Part shown: positions 43,970-52,923 of the stretch, piece after piece
Layout: each line of letters starts with the position of its first letter
How positions within the stretch are numbered: position 1 is the first letter of the stretch
DNA from: VXYL01 sp963666465
GTDB lineage: Bacteria > Pseudomonadota > Gammaproteobacteria > Pseudomonadales > Azotimanducaceae
Length of the DNA: 64,000 nt
Assembly (NCBI GenBank): GCA_963666465.1
Contig: OY762824.1
Coordinates: 1,550,001-1,614,000, forward strand
Direction: 5' to 3'
The notes under the pieces: generated by a model
Databases searched by the model: none
The model's input: only the letters and a program-made list of their open reading frames with translations
What the model was told of the DNA's origin: nothing
Program-made: the position numbers and the translations under genes

Positions 43970-45129
43970 GATGGTCTCGTGTCATTCGAGCCACCGGTTC
44001 CCGCGGCCCCATCAGCGACGCCCGATGGAATGTGCCCGTGACCGTAGTCGCGCGCGGTGCTCCTTGCGAGATATCCGGCCAGTTCGTTGAAATCGCAAAG
44101 CGTGAATCGGTCGGTGTCCCACCAACTTGGTGTTTCCTCTCCCGGAACCTGCCACCTCCCCCGTATTCCGCCGAGTATCGCCTCTCGCTGTGCCACTACC
44201 TGCAGGTTCGGCGCCAAGGACGCCCGGTCGGCCAAACTGTCGGGGATATCATCGAAACAGAACGCTATGTATTCCGACCGCTCCCTGCGCATCGCCGAGT
44301 CGAACAGCATCTCATTGAGGTGTTCGTCGCCAAACGAGTAGCCGCTGATCAACATGAGAGTTTCCGGTTCATTCAAGGATCGCCTCAACCTGTCTTGGAG
44401 GACGACGAAAGGTACCCTGCGCGACTCCTCGTACTTTGCGTCCGAAGGGTATATGGCTGCCGCAAGTCCCTCCGGCACTGGCATCCCGATCCTGACTAGC
44501 TCGCCGTCATCCTTCCATCTCCAGTTCAGGGACCCATGCAGCTTCCACAGCCTGACGAGGAACGAGGGCATTGTTTCACCGTCTGCGCCTGGCATGGCCT
44601 CCACCAGGTCAGTCTGGAACCGGGCCTCGATGTTTCCTACGAAGCCGTCGAAGTAGGTCGCCTGAGCCTGTTCGAGGGCGGCCTCAAGCAGCAGGTCGTA
44701 GTTGACGGTAAAGAGCTCCAAAGGCATGGCATAGCTGGCGCGAGCGGCCCAGGCAGCAAGGGATTCGGTACCCGACTGGTCGGCCTCGTCGATCTGCAAT
44801 GCGTTGACGATTTCCCGGCACATCGAGATGTCCAAGGCTCCCGCAGCAGAGCCGGTCAACCCATCCACCGTGTCGTCGGCCCCAACTAAAGCAGCAATCC
44901 GTCGAAGTCTGCTCAAGGCTTGCTCAAGCGTACGGCCGTTCAGAGCACGTTCTAGCGCCGGAAAATCGTTGCCGAGTGCCTGCAGGACCGTTGTCTTCAG
45001 TTCCTGCACGTCCGGCAACCCGCATGCCTTCCCGACGCCGGCACCCAGGAGCATGCACACGTGTCGGGACCGAGAAGCCAGCTTCGAACCTAGCGAAGCC
45101 ACGAACCGGCGTGGGTCATGTTCCTTCAT
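43966..45129 (-). CDS. SIR2-family NADase-like protein of a SIR2-HerA system
   Basis: A 387-residue SIR2-fold protein. It has the NAD-binding loop LLGAGVGKACGLP (27-39), FTVNYDLLLEAAL (140-152), the LHG strand WKLHGSLNWRW (195-205) and GYSFGDEHLNEM (263-274). The usual catalytic Asn and His positions appear intact. ATG 45129 was chosen because it follows a stop-rich gap and gives the usual length. It directly precedes HerA. SIR2-HerA pairs defend by NAD depletion and/or DNA cutting; no experimental claim is made here. Confidence 0.88.
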   Translation of the reverse strand: MKEHDPRRFVASLGSKLASRSRHVCMLLGAGVGKACGLPDVQELKTTVLQALGNDFPALERALNGRTLEQALSRLRRIAALVGADDTVDGLTGSAAGALDISMCREIVNALQIDEADQSGTESLAAWAARASYAMPLELFTVNYDLLLEAALEQAQATYFDGFVGNIEARFQTDLVEAMPGADGETMPSFLVRLWKLHGSLNWRWKDDGELVRIGMPVPEGLAAAIYPSDAKYEESRRVPFVVLQDRLRRSLNEPETLMLISGYSFGDEHLNEMLFDSAMRRERSEYIAFCFDDIPDSLADRASLAPNLQVVAQREAILGGIRGRWQVPGEETPSWWDTDRFTLCDFNELAGYLARSTARDYGHGHIPSGVADGAAGTGGSNDTRPS

Positions 45130-45251
45130 CGGGAACTCCGCCTGTTTTTCGGAAGCGGCCGTGTGCGGGAGGTCTGGAGGTCGCTGGAGGCGGCCTTTGG
45201 CGTAGTCCCGGGCCGTGTCGTCGGCGATCTTTGAGAAGCGGAAACGTTCAC

Positions 45252-48200
45252 CTAAGCGTACTGCCCGTACCCAATGCCCCTGACGTGGGGCTCCTGGTGC
45301 AGCAGCTTCCGAAGCCCGGCAAGCCAATCCCGGTCCCACCCCAGCGCGTCGGCCACGGCGTCGTCCCAGATCTGCCGTACTTTGTGCTCGCCGTCGCGGT
45401 ATTGCGGCACTTCCGTGTCCGCGGTGGCCTCCCAGCAGCGAGCCAGCGCGTCAACCACGTCGCTGTCAGAGAGATCGGGCAATCGGATCGTCTTTAGACC
45501 TGCGGGTCGGTATTGTGGAAACGCCAGCTTCCTGCCGGGATTGCGAAGGAGCTGTAGCCGTCCAACAGTCGAGTTTAGGAAGAGGGCGGCAGCCTTCGCC
45601 TTCTCCAGCGTGATGCCCGGCACGGGCAGCCAACCTACGCCGACACACGGCTCCTCCTGCGCCACCGCTGTCAACCGACCTGTTCCTGTATCTTGACCAG
45701 CTGTCACCAGCAGATGGGCGGCCCGGCCCACGATCCGCCGGGCGGTATCAGGATGCTGCGGACGATTGGTGCTGGGTATTGCTACCCAGTCCCGCCGAGG
45801 AACGGACCTGCTGGGGGCGCGATAACAGTCCGGTACGCCTCGGATGGTTCGCTGGGCGTCGGTACTCTTGGATTCGAAAACCGGAAAACTGCCGGGCGCA
45901 TTGGCGTTGGTCAAGCCGAAATCAGCCATCTGCGCCCCGCCACTCAACACCGCGGACGGCACCAGTTTCTGGTCCTCCATCCGAAGCAACGACTCGTCGG
46001 TGGCGACGTGGAAGGCTGCATTGGCCAGTTCAGGCGCGCGAAAGACCCCCGCCGTCCAGTCGCCGGCGACGACACGCTCGGCCGGCCACTCCGAGACTTC
46101 ACCCCAGCCGTTCGACAGCAGCCCCGTCTCACATTGGACGAGGCAATCGTGGAGTCGGGCCACGGCCTGATCGCCGACCGGCATCCGGTCCAGGCTGACA
46201 ATTCGCGTGGGCTTGGCCCCTTCTTCCGGTTCACGTCGTCGGGCGACGATCAGACTCTCGTTGATGGATGTGTTCTGACTCAGGTTGATCTCGCCCGGCT
46301 GGTGACACGTGAGAAGCGTGTCGATATGGAACCGCTGGGCGAAGACCTGGCGCATGCGCAGCGCGGCAGGCCCTGTGAACACGATCGTCGGCCGAACCAT
46401 CGCCACAACGCCATCGGCCGCATCGGCGCATTTGTCGCCAAGTGCCTCAAACAGCGGGCCAATCGACGTCTTGCTCACGAATCCGTCCAGATCGGAGTCG
46501 TTCTGGACAAGCGCCTCCTCCAGCCTGTCGACCCTTTCTCTCAAATGCTTCCTGATCCCCGCCGAGAACTTCTCCCCCATCTTCTCCCTGCTCGTAAACG
46601 GCGGGTTCATGATGACGACGCGTGCGTTGAGTACGCCATCGACCGCATCTTCAAGCGTTGGATCTTCTTCTGCCATTTGCAGGCGCTCCGAGCCGACCTG
46701 TTGGTCGGCGAGGCCGCTCAGTTCACCGCCCGCGGCGACAACCCGCCGTTGTGCGAGCAATTCAAGCGAACCGGCCCGTACGTCCGTCATCGCGTCCGCC
46801 TTCGCGCCGTACGGCATCCGGTGCAGGCACATGTTTCGATAGGTCACGTCGACATTGCCTGCCGTGAGCTGGGCGGCCGCAAGCTGCAGCGAGACGGGGT
46901 TGAAGTCTAGGCCGACCATCGTTTTCTCCACCGCGAACTTCTGCAGCTGCGCGAGGTGGTGTTCGTCCGCCCCACCTTCGCGCGCCCGGCGCTTCATTTC
47001 GGTGAGCGAAGCGGCGAGCAGCGTTCCGGACCCGCACGCCAGATCAACCACTCGATGGCTCTCCCATGTAGCCGGATCGGTCCAGTCCCCATCAGGAGTC
47101 GCGGCGTCAAGGGCAAGCCGGGCCAGCAGGGAGGCGGATACCGGGCGGGTGAAATAGGCGCCGTCGGACGCCTGGTTGCCCATGACCTTGTTGAACAGTT
47201 CGCCCGCGTAATCGGCGCCAAGTTCGGCATAGTCCCTGGCAAGTCGCTCGGCTTCTGCGGCGATATGCCGTACGGCCATGTTGAGCCCCGATTCCCGCCC
47301 GGTGTCCTGCACCTTCTCGATGACCTCGATAGCCGGTTCGAGCACCGGGCGAAAGTCATGGCGGGTGATCGCGTTCCAGTGGCGCAACGCGAGCAGGGCC
47401 GCGTTTGGCGCCGCCTTGACCTCGTCGAGGCCGACGATCCCCGGCAGCCATGCGCCCTCGGCGATCCGCTGATGCAGCATGGCGGCGTTCATCAGCAGGA
47501 GGGACGCGACGGTGCAACCGTCGGCGCTGTCCTTGCCAGCGGATTCCCGGTCGATGCCGAAGTGGGCGTTGAGGGTGGCGGCCAGCTCGTCCTCTTCGAG
47601 GCGCATCTTCGCCTCGGCAATGACTTCCTCAAGAGTATTGACGCTGCGCTGCGCCTTGTCGCGGCAGAGGCCCGACCGTTCGAGGAGGTTGACGAAGATC
47701 CCGAGCTCGTCGGCTTTGGACGCATCGAGAAGGTTCAGGGCGCGCTGTTCGCGGCGCTGCTCACGTTCCTCCGCGGTGGAACGCTTCCGCGGGTGCGCGA
47801 TCTTGTGACCGCCCTCGCCGTTGAGCATCTTGCGACCCGCGGCCTTGGTCTTTTTCACGTTGACGGGCCCAGGCGTACCGTCCGGTTTTGCCTTCTCTCG
47901 TTCCACGCCTTGCTCGCGCAGTTCGACTCGGCCGTCCTGGTCGAGCTTGCCGGAGACGATCCGGAGGGGCTCGGTGTTTGGTGGCAGGGGCGGCGGTTTC
48001 GGGTCCGACCCTTTCGGCTCAGGGTCCGGGATCGCCAGGGAGAGTGCCCGAAGGCCCTTCTCGCCTTTGACGGTGCCGCTGGCGACGCTGGCAGCTACTG
48101 CACCTTCGACGCTGCCCTTGTTGCCTTCGTGGAGGTACCAGTTGGCACGGCGGGATTCGCCCAAGCCGATGCAGACGATGGTGGATTCCTGGGCCTCTTC

Positions 48201-50246
48201 CGGGGGATCGCCCGGAAGGTAGATTTCCATCAAGTCGGAGAGCCGTTCTTCTATCCGGTCGTCGTGGGCGCGCAAGGCCATCAGGATCTGGCCCAGTGCC
48301 TGCCAGCCGTCGTCGGGATTGTTGGTGTTGGCAAGCCACGTCTCGGCGTCCTGGTTCGGCGGAATGACGATCGGGCAGAGGATGTAGCCCATGTCCTTGC
48401 CTGGGGAGCGGCGCATGACTCGGCCGACAGCCTGTATGACATCGACGGGCGATCTGCGGGGCTCCAGGAAGCCGACCGCGGAGAGGGCGGGAGCGTCGGT
48501 GCCTTCGCCGAAGATCCCGACGTTCAGGATGCCGAGCGGGGATTCGCCAGTGGCCTGGCCGAGTTCGGCGGTGGCCTGGTCACGCTCGGCGACGTTGCTC
48601 TTCGCATCGAGGTGGCGCAGGGCGTAGGGCGCGGGATCGTCCGTGATGCCGTCGGCCGCGAGGCGGCCGGCGACCCATTCGCGGACGGTCTTCGATTCGA
48701 GCGCCTCGCGCATCTGCTTCGATTTCGCGACGGTGTTGAGGAAGTTGATGGAGGATCGAATGACCCTGCGGTCGCCCTTGCGGCGGGTGGCGCCACCCAT
48801 GACGAGCGCCAGCGCGAGGCCGCGGAGGAACTGAACGGTGGAGAGCTTGCTGCCTTTCCTGGCGGCGAGCTCATTGGCGGTGTTGTACGCCTCGGGGTCG
48901 TTCACGCCGAGGGCGATGATCCGGTAGTCGGAGAGCCAGCCGTTTTCGACGGCCTCGCGGTAGGACCTTCGATAAAGCTCGACGCCGAACACCATCTCGT
49001 TGTCCATGCTGCGTACCAGCCAGTCCCTGTCCTTCAGGCGCTTGGCGGCGGCGTGCTGTTGCGGCGTCCTGTAGATTTTGGGCGTAGCGGTCTGATAGAC
49101 CCGGAAGGTCGCGGGAAAGCGTGCGTCGTCGTGGCAGACGGTGAAGTCGCGCAGGCGGTCCTCCTGGGCCGCGACGCGGCGGATACCGGCGGTCCGGTGG
49201 GCTTCGTCGGCCACGAGCACCGCCAGGCGGGTGCCGCTCGAGGTGAGCGCTTCACCGATCCTGTGGCTCGACTGGTAGGTGCCGAAAATCATGCCCAAGT
49301 GATCGTCGGGCACCTTGGCTATCCAGTCGGCGATCTCGGTGGGATCGGTGGTGACGCGTCCTTTCACATCGCGGGCACTGGCCTGGCTCAAGTCGGCGGT
49401 CTGGTCTCTGGACAGGTCGCTCCCGCGCGCGGCGGTCTGGTCGGAACACACGGCGAGCGCGGCGAGCGGCCGGGTGCTGTTGCGCAGAAACTCACGGCGC
49501 AGTTGCGCGACGAGGGCGATCGAGGGGCAGAGGATGGCGGAGACCTTGCCTTGGGGGGTGGGCTCTTCGATCACCCGCAGCGCGATCCGGGATTTGCCGG
49601 TACCGCAGGGGAGGATGATGCGTCCCCTGGCTGCGCCGGCGCCGCTCTGGGCGATGTTGGTCAGGCGGTCGACTGCGGTACGCACGGCCTCGCGCTGCAT
49701 GCTGTCGCGGCTCTGGCGGGGGTCGTCGATGTCGGTCGAGGACGGTTCCTCCTCGGCGTCAGTGTCAGGTACGCCGTCGAGGTGGCTCTGTATGTCGGCG
49801 TGGAGGTTGATGTGCCGGACTGCGTTGCCGTCCATGACGCGCGTGGCGTTGTCGTTGACCGGGACGCCGCCATTGACGACGAGCCAGCGCTGGTCGAAGG
49901 GTTTGCTGGCGGCAGATGATTCGGCGATGAAGCTGTCGATCTCGGCCTTGCTGATCGGTGCGCCGGCGCCGGCGTCGTCGAGCTGGCGTGACTTGCACTG
50001 AATCGCGATCAGGCCGCCATCGGCGGATTGCGCCACGACGTCGATACCGCAGTCGGCGTGGTCGCGTTCCGGCCAGTCGTCCCAGCGCCACGCCTCGCGC
50101 ACGTTCCACTCGGCGATCAGGTGAGCACAGTCCTTCGTGAGGTACTCGAGCCATAGGCCGTCGGTCGGTTGGCGGGACGTCTCTCGGATCTCAGCGAGCG
50201 CGTCCTTGAGCTTCCTCCAGGCCGCGATCTCAGTCTTGTCAGTCAT
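45252..50246 (-). CDS. Type ISP-like restriction-modification enzyme (nuclease, helicase, methyltransferase, specificity)
   Basis: Single chain of 1,664 residues from ATG 50246. It has an Mrr-like nuclease near 55-90 (HADCGIDVVAQSADGGLIAI then QCKSRQ), a superfamily-2 helicase with P-loop LPCGTGKSRIAL (about 213), DEAH-type box VADEAHRTAG (about 345), TATPKIY (about 385) and QAVGRVMRRSPGK (about 607), and an N6-adenine methyltransferase with VVDLACGSGTLLAAS (about 1065) and MNPPFTSREKMG (about 1212). The remaining C-terminal part is a likely target-recognition domain. This order matches LlaGI/LlaBIII-type (Type ISP) enzymes. It lies 122 bases before SIR2 on the same strand. Confidence 0.9.
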   Translation of the reverse strand: MTDKTEIAAWRKLKDALAEIRETSRQPTDGLWLEYLTKDCAHLIAEWNVREAWRWDDWPERDHADCGIDVVAQSADGGLIAIQCKSRQLDDAGAGAPISKAEIDSFIAESSAASKPFDQRWLVVNGGVPVNDNATRVMDGNAVRHINLHADIQSHLDGVPDTDAEEEPSSTDIDDPRQSRDSMQREAVRTAVDRLTNIAQSGAGAARGRIILPCGTGKSRIALRVIEEPTPQGKVSAILCPSIALVAQLRREFLRNSTRPLAALAVCSDQTAARGSDLSRDQTADLSQASARDVKGRVTTDPTEIADWIAKVPDDHLGMIFGTYQSSHRIGEALTSSGTRLAVLVADEAHRTAGIRRVAAQEDRLRDFTVCHDDARFPATFRVYQTATPKIYRTPQQHAAAKRLKDRDWLVRSMDNEMVFGVELYRRSYREAVENGWLSDYRIIALGVNDPEAYNTANELAARKGSKLSTVQFLRGLALALVMGGATRRKGDRRVIRSSINFLNTVAKSKQMREALESKTVREWVAGRLAADGITDDPAPYALRHLDAKSNVAERDQATAELGQATGESPLGILNVGIFGEGTDAPALSAVGFLEPRRSPVDVIQAVGRVMRRSPGKDMGYILCPIVIPPNQDAETWLANTNNPDDGWQALGQILMALRAHDDRIEERLSDLMEIYLPGDPPEEAQESTIVCIGLGESRRANWYLHEGNKGSVEGAVAASVASGTVKGEKGLRALSLAIPDPEPKGSDPKPPPLPPNTEPLRIVSGKLDQDGRVELREQGVEREKAKPDGTPGPVNVKKTKAAGRKMLNGEGGHKIAHPRKRSTAEEREQRREQRALNLLDASKADELGIFVNLLERSGLCRDKAQRSVNTLEEVIAEAKMRLEEDELAATLNAHFGIDRESAGKDSADGCTVASLLLMNAAMLHQRIAEGAWLPGIVGLDEVKAAPNAALLALRHWNAITRHDFRPVLEPAIEVIEKVQDTGRESGLNMAVRHIAAEAERLARDYAELGADYAGELFNKVMGNQASDGAYFTRPVSASLLARLALDAATPDGDWTDPATWESHRVVDLACGSGTLLAASLTEMKRRAREGGADEHHLAQLQKFAVEKTMVGLDFNPVSLQLAAAQLTAGNVDVTYRNMCLHRMPYGAKADAMTDVRAGSLELLAQRRVVAAGGELSGLADQQVGSERLQMAEEDPTLEDAVDGVLNARVVIMNPPFTSREKMGEKFSAGIRKHLRERVDRLEEALVQNDSDLDGFVSKTSIGPLFEALGDKCADAADGVVAMVRPTIVFTGPAALRMRQVFAQRFHIDTLLTCHQPGEINLSQNTSINESLIVARRREPEEGAKPTRIVSLDRMPVGDQAVARLHDCLVQCETGLLSNGWGEVSEWPAERVVAGDWTAGVFRAPELANAAFHVATDESLLRMEDQKLVPSAVLSGGAQMADFGLTNANAPGSFPVFESKSTDAQRTIRGVPDCYRAPSRSVPRRDWVAIPSTNRPQHPDTARRIVGRAAHLLVTAGQDTGTGRLTAVAQEEPCVGVGWLPVPGITLEKAKAAALFLNSTVGRLQLLRNPGRKLAFPQYRPAGLKTIRLPDLSDSDVVDALARCWEATADTEVPQYRDGEHKVRQIWDDAVADALGWDRDWLAGLRKLLHQEPHVRGIGYGQYA

Positions 50247-50278
50247 GCGTCTCCTTCTTGCCGAACGCGAACGTAACG

Positions 50279-50404
50279 CTAAAGCACTGGCGTGCAGGTG
50301 CGGCAGAGGGCGTAGATGTGGCGGGGGTCGTTCAGGAGGAACACGCGGTCCATTTCTTCGGCGATGTGGCGTGCTGCGGCGGTTGGCAGTCTTGGTGGTG
50401 TCCG
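50279..50404 (-). pseudogene. C-terminal gene fragment next to TIR element copy 7
   Basis: Reads RHIAEEMDRVFLLNDPRHIY then ALCRTCTPVL and a TAG at 50279. The upstream part of the gene is cut off at the left end of element copy 7. It could be a C-terminal piece of an HNH-like protein (short C-x2-C), but the family is not certain. Confidence 0.4.
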
Positions 50405-50717
50405 TTTCCCGACACACAAACATTTCGTCCCACACAACAATGGGCAATGTCTCACCTTGATCCGGCGCTCCACGCCTGTGCGGCGATGAGGCCTCGAGTC
50501 CCGTCAGCCGCCGAACGCCCAGCCCCTCCAGCCCCACGCTGAACCGCGTCACCCTCTCGAACGGCGATGTGGGAAACCGCCCGTCGTGCGTGAGACCGAG
50601 TGTTCGCGCGTCGGGAAGGAGGCCTTGTCCCACCCGCGACACGCGCTGAACGGCGTCACGCTCCCGCACAGGAGATCTCCTACGCCGTGTAGGACGAGAT
50701 GTTTGTGTGTCGGGAAA
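50405..50717 (+). mobile_element. TIR repeat element, copy 7
   Basis: Nearly full-length copy, two internal units, the second shortened by about 12 bases. Ends match the 20-base inverted repeat. Cuts a gene fragment on its left. Confidence 0.9.
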
Positions 50718-50834
50718 GGCTGACGGTGCTCCAGTTGTAAGACAGACCCTCGCCCGACCTAAACCGCTGACGCCGTCTCCGGTGGATTTGCCGGCGCGCA
50801 TCCGAGTCTACCCCCACGCCCGGTCCCAACGGTT

Positions 50835-51083
50835 TTCCCCGACACACAAACATTTCGTCCTACACCCCCGCAGACATTTCGCACACCGACGGCGGCGGCC
50901 TCGCCGGCCGGAGGATGCGGTTGCAAGCCCCCTCCCGACGAGGTCGTGCAGGTCGATCACCGTGGCCGTCAGCCTCGGTTCGTCGCGCGTCACGCCCTCG
51001 CTCGTCGGCTGCCCTACGGCCCCCACGCCGCCAGCGTGGGCAATTGCGCACACGACCGTAGGACGAAATGTTTGTGTGTCGGG
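50835..51083 (+). mobile_element. TIR element variant, copy 8, with unrelated core
   Basis: Left end CCCCGACACACAAACATTTC and right end AAATGTTTGTGTGTCGGG fit the family, but the 200-bp interior is quite different from the other copies. Two non-autonomous cores sharing ends suggest mobilisation by one common transposase. Confidence 0.82.
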
Positions 51084-51096
51084 CAGGCACGGCCAA

Positions 51097-51172
51097 CTGC
51101 GGCATCGGCTCCCGTCGCTCGATTCGATTGTCGGCTACTGCGGCATCGGCTCCCGTCGCTCGATTCGATTGT
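51097..51172 (+). repeat. 41-bp tandem duplication
   Basis: CTGCGGCATCGGCTCCCGTC followed by GCTCGATTCGATTGT occurs at 51097 and again at 51138. The second copy covers the last codons of the minus-strand gene; the first lies just after the right end of element copy 8. Confidence 0.85.
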
Positions 51173-52424
51173 TGTTGATCAGGATCGACCGGACCGCCAA
51201 CGGTGACACTTGGAAGTGCTCGGCGGCGTCCTCCTGCCGGGTGTCGGCCACGTCGCCGCCCAAGAAGGCATCGAGAGCGTCAATGGGGGCCAGGAACTCA
51301 GCGGCGAAGGCGCGTTGGACCTTCTGGCGATAGGTGTAGGCGCGAGTCGCAGGGAGGACGCAGTCCCGTTGGCCGTCGGGGAGCCACCGGTCCGCAAGCA
51401 GGCGCGCGAGATCGAATCGGCGACCTGTGGTCCATTTGGAGCGCAATGCAATCCGTACGCGGCTGCCTGCTCGCCATTCCAGCGAGACCTGCTCGGCAAC
51501 GCGGTCGCAGTCTTCCAAGGAATGTGGCGGAACGCCGGCCAACTCGGACAAGGTCGCGTTGGTCAAGGGTCCTGCTCCCAGCCCGGCGCATTTGCGTGCC
51601 TCGCGCGCTAGTGCCACGCCGAGCATCCACCCCGGCGTCGATCCCCAGCCATTTACGCTCTCGGCCTCTTCTAGCTGCAAGGCGTCGGCCGGTCTGGCAT
51701 CAAAACCCGTGTGTTCAAGGCAACTGCGCAGTTCGTCCGCAGAGGCGTCCACCCCATCTGCTGCAAGCTCCATGACCGCCGCTCTTCCGAGCACGCCTAC
51801 TTCTGCGATGCGGCGATCGATCTCGACTTGGTTGCCTTCACCCGGGTCAGCGCCGAGGCTGGCTTCTACACGGCGGTAGGTGCAGGTCCGCTCATCCCCG
51901 TTTTCCCGCTCCGCTTCCTCGGACAGCATCCTCAGATTGGAATCCGAAATGCCGGAGTCGTCCAGTCGGCACAAGACATCTTGAACGAACCCGCCGATCG
52001 CGGCGTCGAACTCCTCTGCCCCAATCGCGACGGATCGGGGCGCACCCACATAGCGAAAGGTGCATGGGCGGGTGTCCGCCGGTGGCGACGACGTGAGTCG
52101 GACGCGCTGACCGTCGGACACGACCTCGATGTTGGGCCAACGATAACCTGCACCAATCGTGGGCAATCGGTGTGCGAACTCCCACTCGCGGGAGATGGAG
52201 GCGGGCCGTGGCTCCCACAGGAGACGCCACCGATTCCACACGAGCCACTCTGCGAGCGGATATGCGGCGATCAAGGGGCCCGGTTGCAGCTCCGTTGAGT
52301 CGAACGCTACACCTTCCGTGAGCACCAAGCCGTTGGTTTCGATCTCTAGCAAGCCTGATGTCGCGCACTCTTCTTCGGCTGCGGACGGATCGTCAAGCGG
52401 CCTTGGCGTAAGCGTGAGTTTCAT
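51135..52424 (-). CDS. Unknown protein with a degenerate ImmA/IrrE-like C-terminus
   Basis: A 429-residue soluble protein. The C-terminal region RRFDLARLLADRWLPDGQRD, FAAEFLAPIDALDAFLGGDV and AAEHFQVSPLAVRSILINN has the layout of ImmA/IrrE metallopeptidases (Phe-rich start, FAAEFL, a closing helix-turn-helix-like segment), but the HExxH zinc motif is missing (LARLL in its place). It could be a catalytically dead sensor. The upstream gene of 141 residues overlaps its start by four bases, so the two form a unit. No specific family is claimed. Confidence 0.6.
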   Translation of the reverse strand: MKLTLTPRPLDDPSAAEEECATSGLLEIETNGLVLTEGVAFDSTELQPGPLIAAYPLAEWLVWNRWRLLWEPRPASISREWEFAHRLPTIGAGYRWPNIEVVSDGQRVRLTSSPPADTRPCTFRYVGAPRSVAIGAEEFDAAIGGFVQDVLCRLDDSGISDSNLRMLSEEAERENGDERTCTYRRVEASLGADPGEGNQVEIDRRIAEVGVLGRAAVMELAADGVDASADELRSCLEHTGFDARPADALQLEEAESVNGWGSTPGWMLGVALAREARKCAGLGAGPLTNATLSELAGVPPHSLEDCDRVAEQVSLEWRAGSRVRIALRSKWTTGRRFDLARLLADRWLPDGQRDCVLPATRAYTYRQKVQRAFAAEFLAPIDALDAFLGGDVADTRQEDAAEHFQVSPLAVRSILINNNRIERREPMPQ

Positions 52425-52846
52425 ACGCTACGGCGCTCCCATTCGTCGACAACCCAGTCACGCATCGCTCGCTCGTCCAAGTTCAGTCGATAGCCGTGAT
52501 ACCTGCCGTCCCGCCCGAGCTTGGCCTCGAAAGGTTCGCCATCGGCGTCAAGCGCCCACACGTATTTGGGCATGTCTTGCGGCCTGCTGATGCTGACCAT
52601 TCCTTTGGCAAACCCCGCTCGCAAAAGCTCGCGGGCCTCAGCCAGACGGATCACCCGGATGTCGTCGCACACGGACTTCGAGGGTCTTGGACTCGTGGGC
52701 GGGTGGAAGCCGTAGTCGGCGGGATGGAGTTTGTGGTGCGCGCTGCCCTTGTACCGGGCTCGGCCAGCGAAGCCGACGAGTTCGGCAGTCGTGAAATGGC
52801 CCGGTTTGGCAATGCGTCGCTTGGGATTGTTGCCTCGGTGCTTCAT
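52421..52846 (-). CDS. Small basic protein coupled to the ImmA/IrrE-like gene
   Basis: A 141-residue basic protein, MKHRGNNPKRRIAKPGHFTT then AELVGFAGRARYKGSAHHKL. C-terminal RGFAKGMVSISRPQDMPKYV-like and MRDWVVDEWERRS helices. Stop and next start form ATGA. Function unknown. It is the first gene of the pair, where an antitoxin would be expected. Confidence 0.6.
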   Translation of the reverse strand: MKHRGNNPKRRIAKPGHFTTAELVGFAGRARYKGSAHHKLHPADYGFHPPTSPRPSKSVCDDIRVIRLAEARELLRAGFAKGMVSISRPQDMPKYVWALDADGEPFEAKLGRDGRYHGYRLNLDERAMRDWVVDEWERRSV

Positions 52847-52923
52847 GTTCGCTTGCTCGGTCGGTTCGACCGATGGCCGGGATACTAGCGCAAGTGGCAT
52901 GGGCTTCGCCCCTCCTGCCGGCT

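Noticed and set aside
46956..49919. Plus-strand open frame of 987 codons
   Set aside because: Antisense of the Type ISP enzyme, which has full motif order on the minus strand.
50808..51053. Possible small protein on the minus strand in the core of element copy 8
   Set aside because: Arg-rich low-complexity tail through the terminal repeat; no start signal or homologous pattern.
24770..51083. CRISPR array
   Set aside because: The repeats are 215-325 bp and kilobases apart with genes between; no short repeat-spacer pattern or cas genes seen.
24770..51083. Integron with attC sites
   Set aside because: Same-orientation repeats between gene modules are suggestive, but genes lie on both strands, the ends lack the GTTRRRY-type core sites and no IntI is present.
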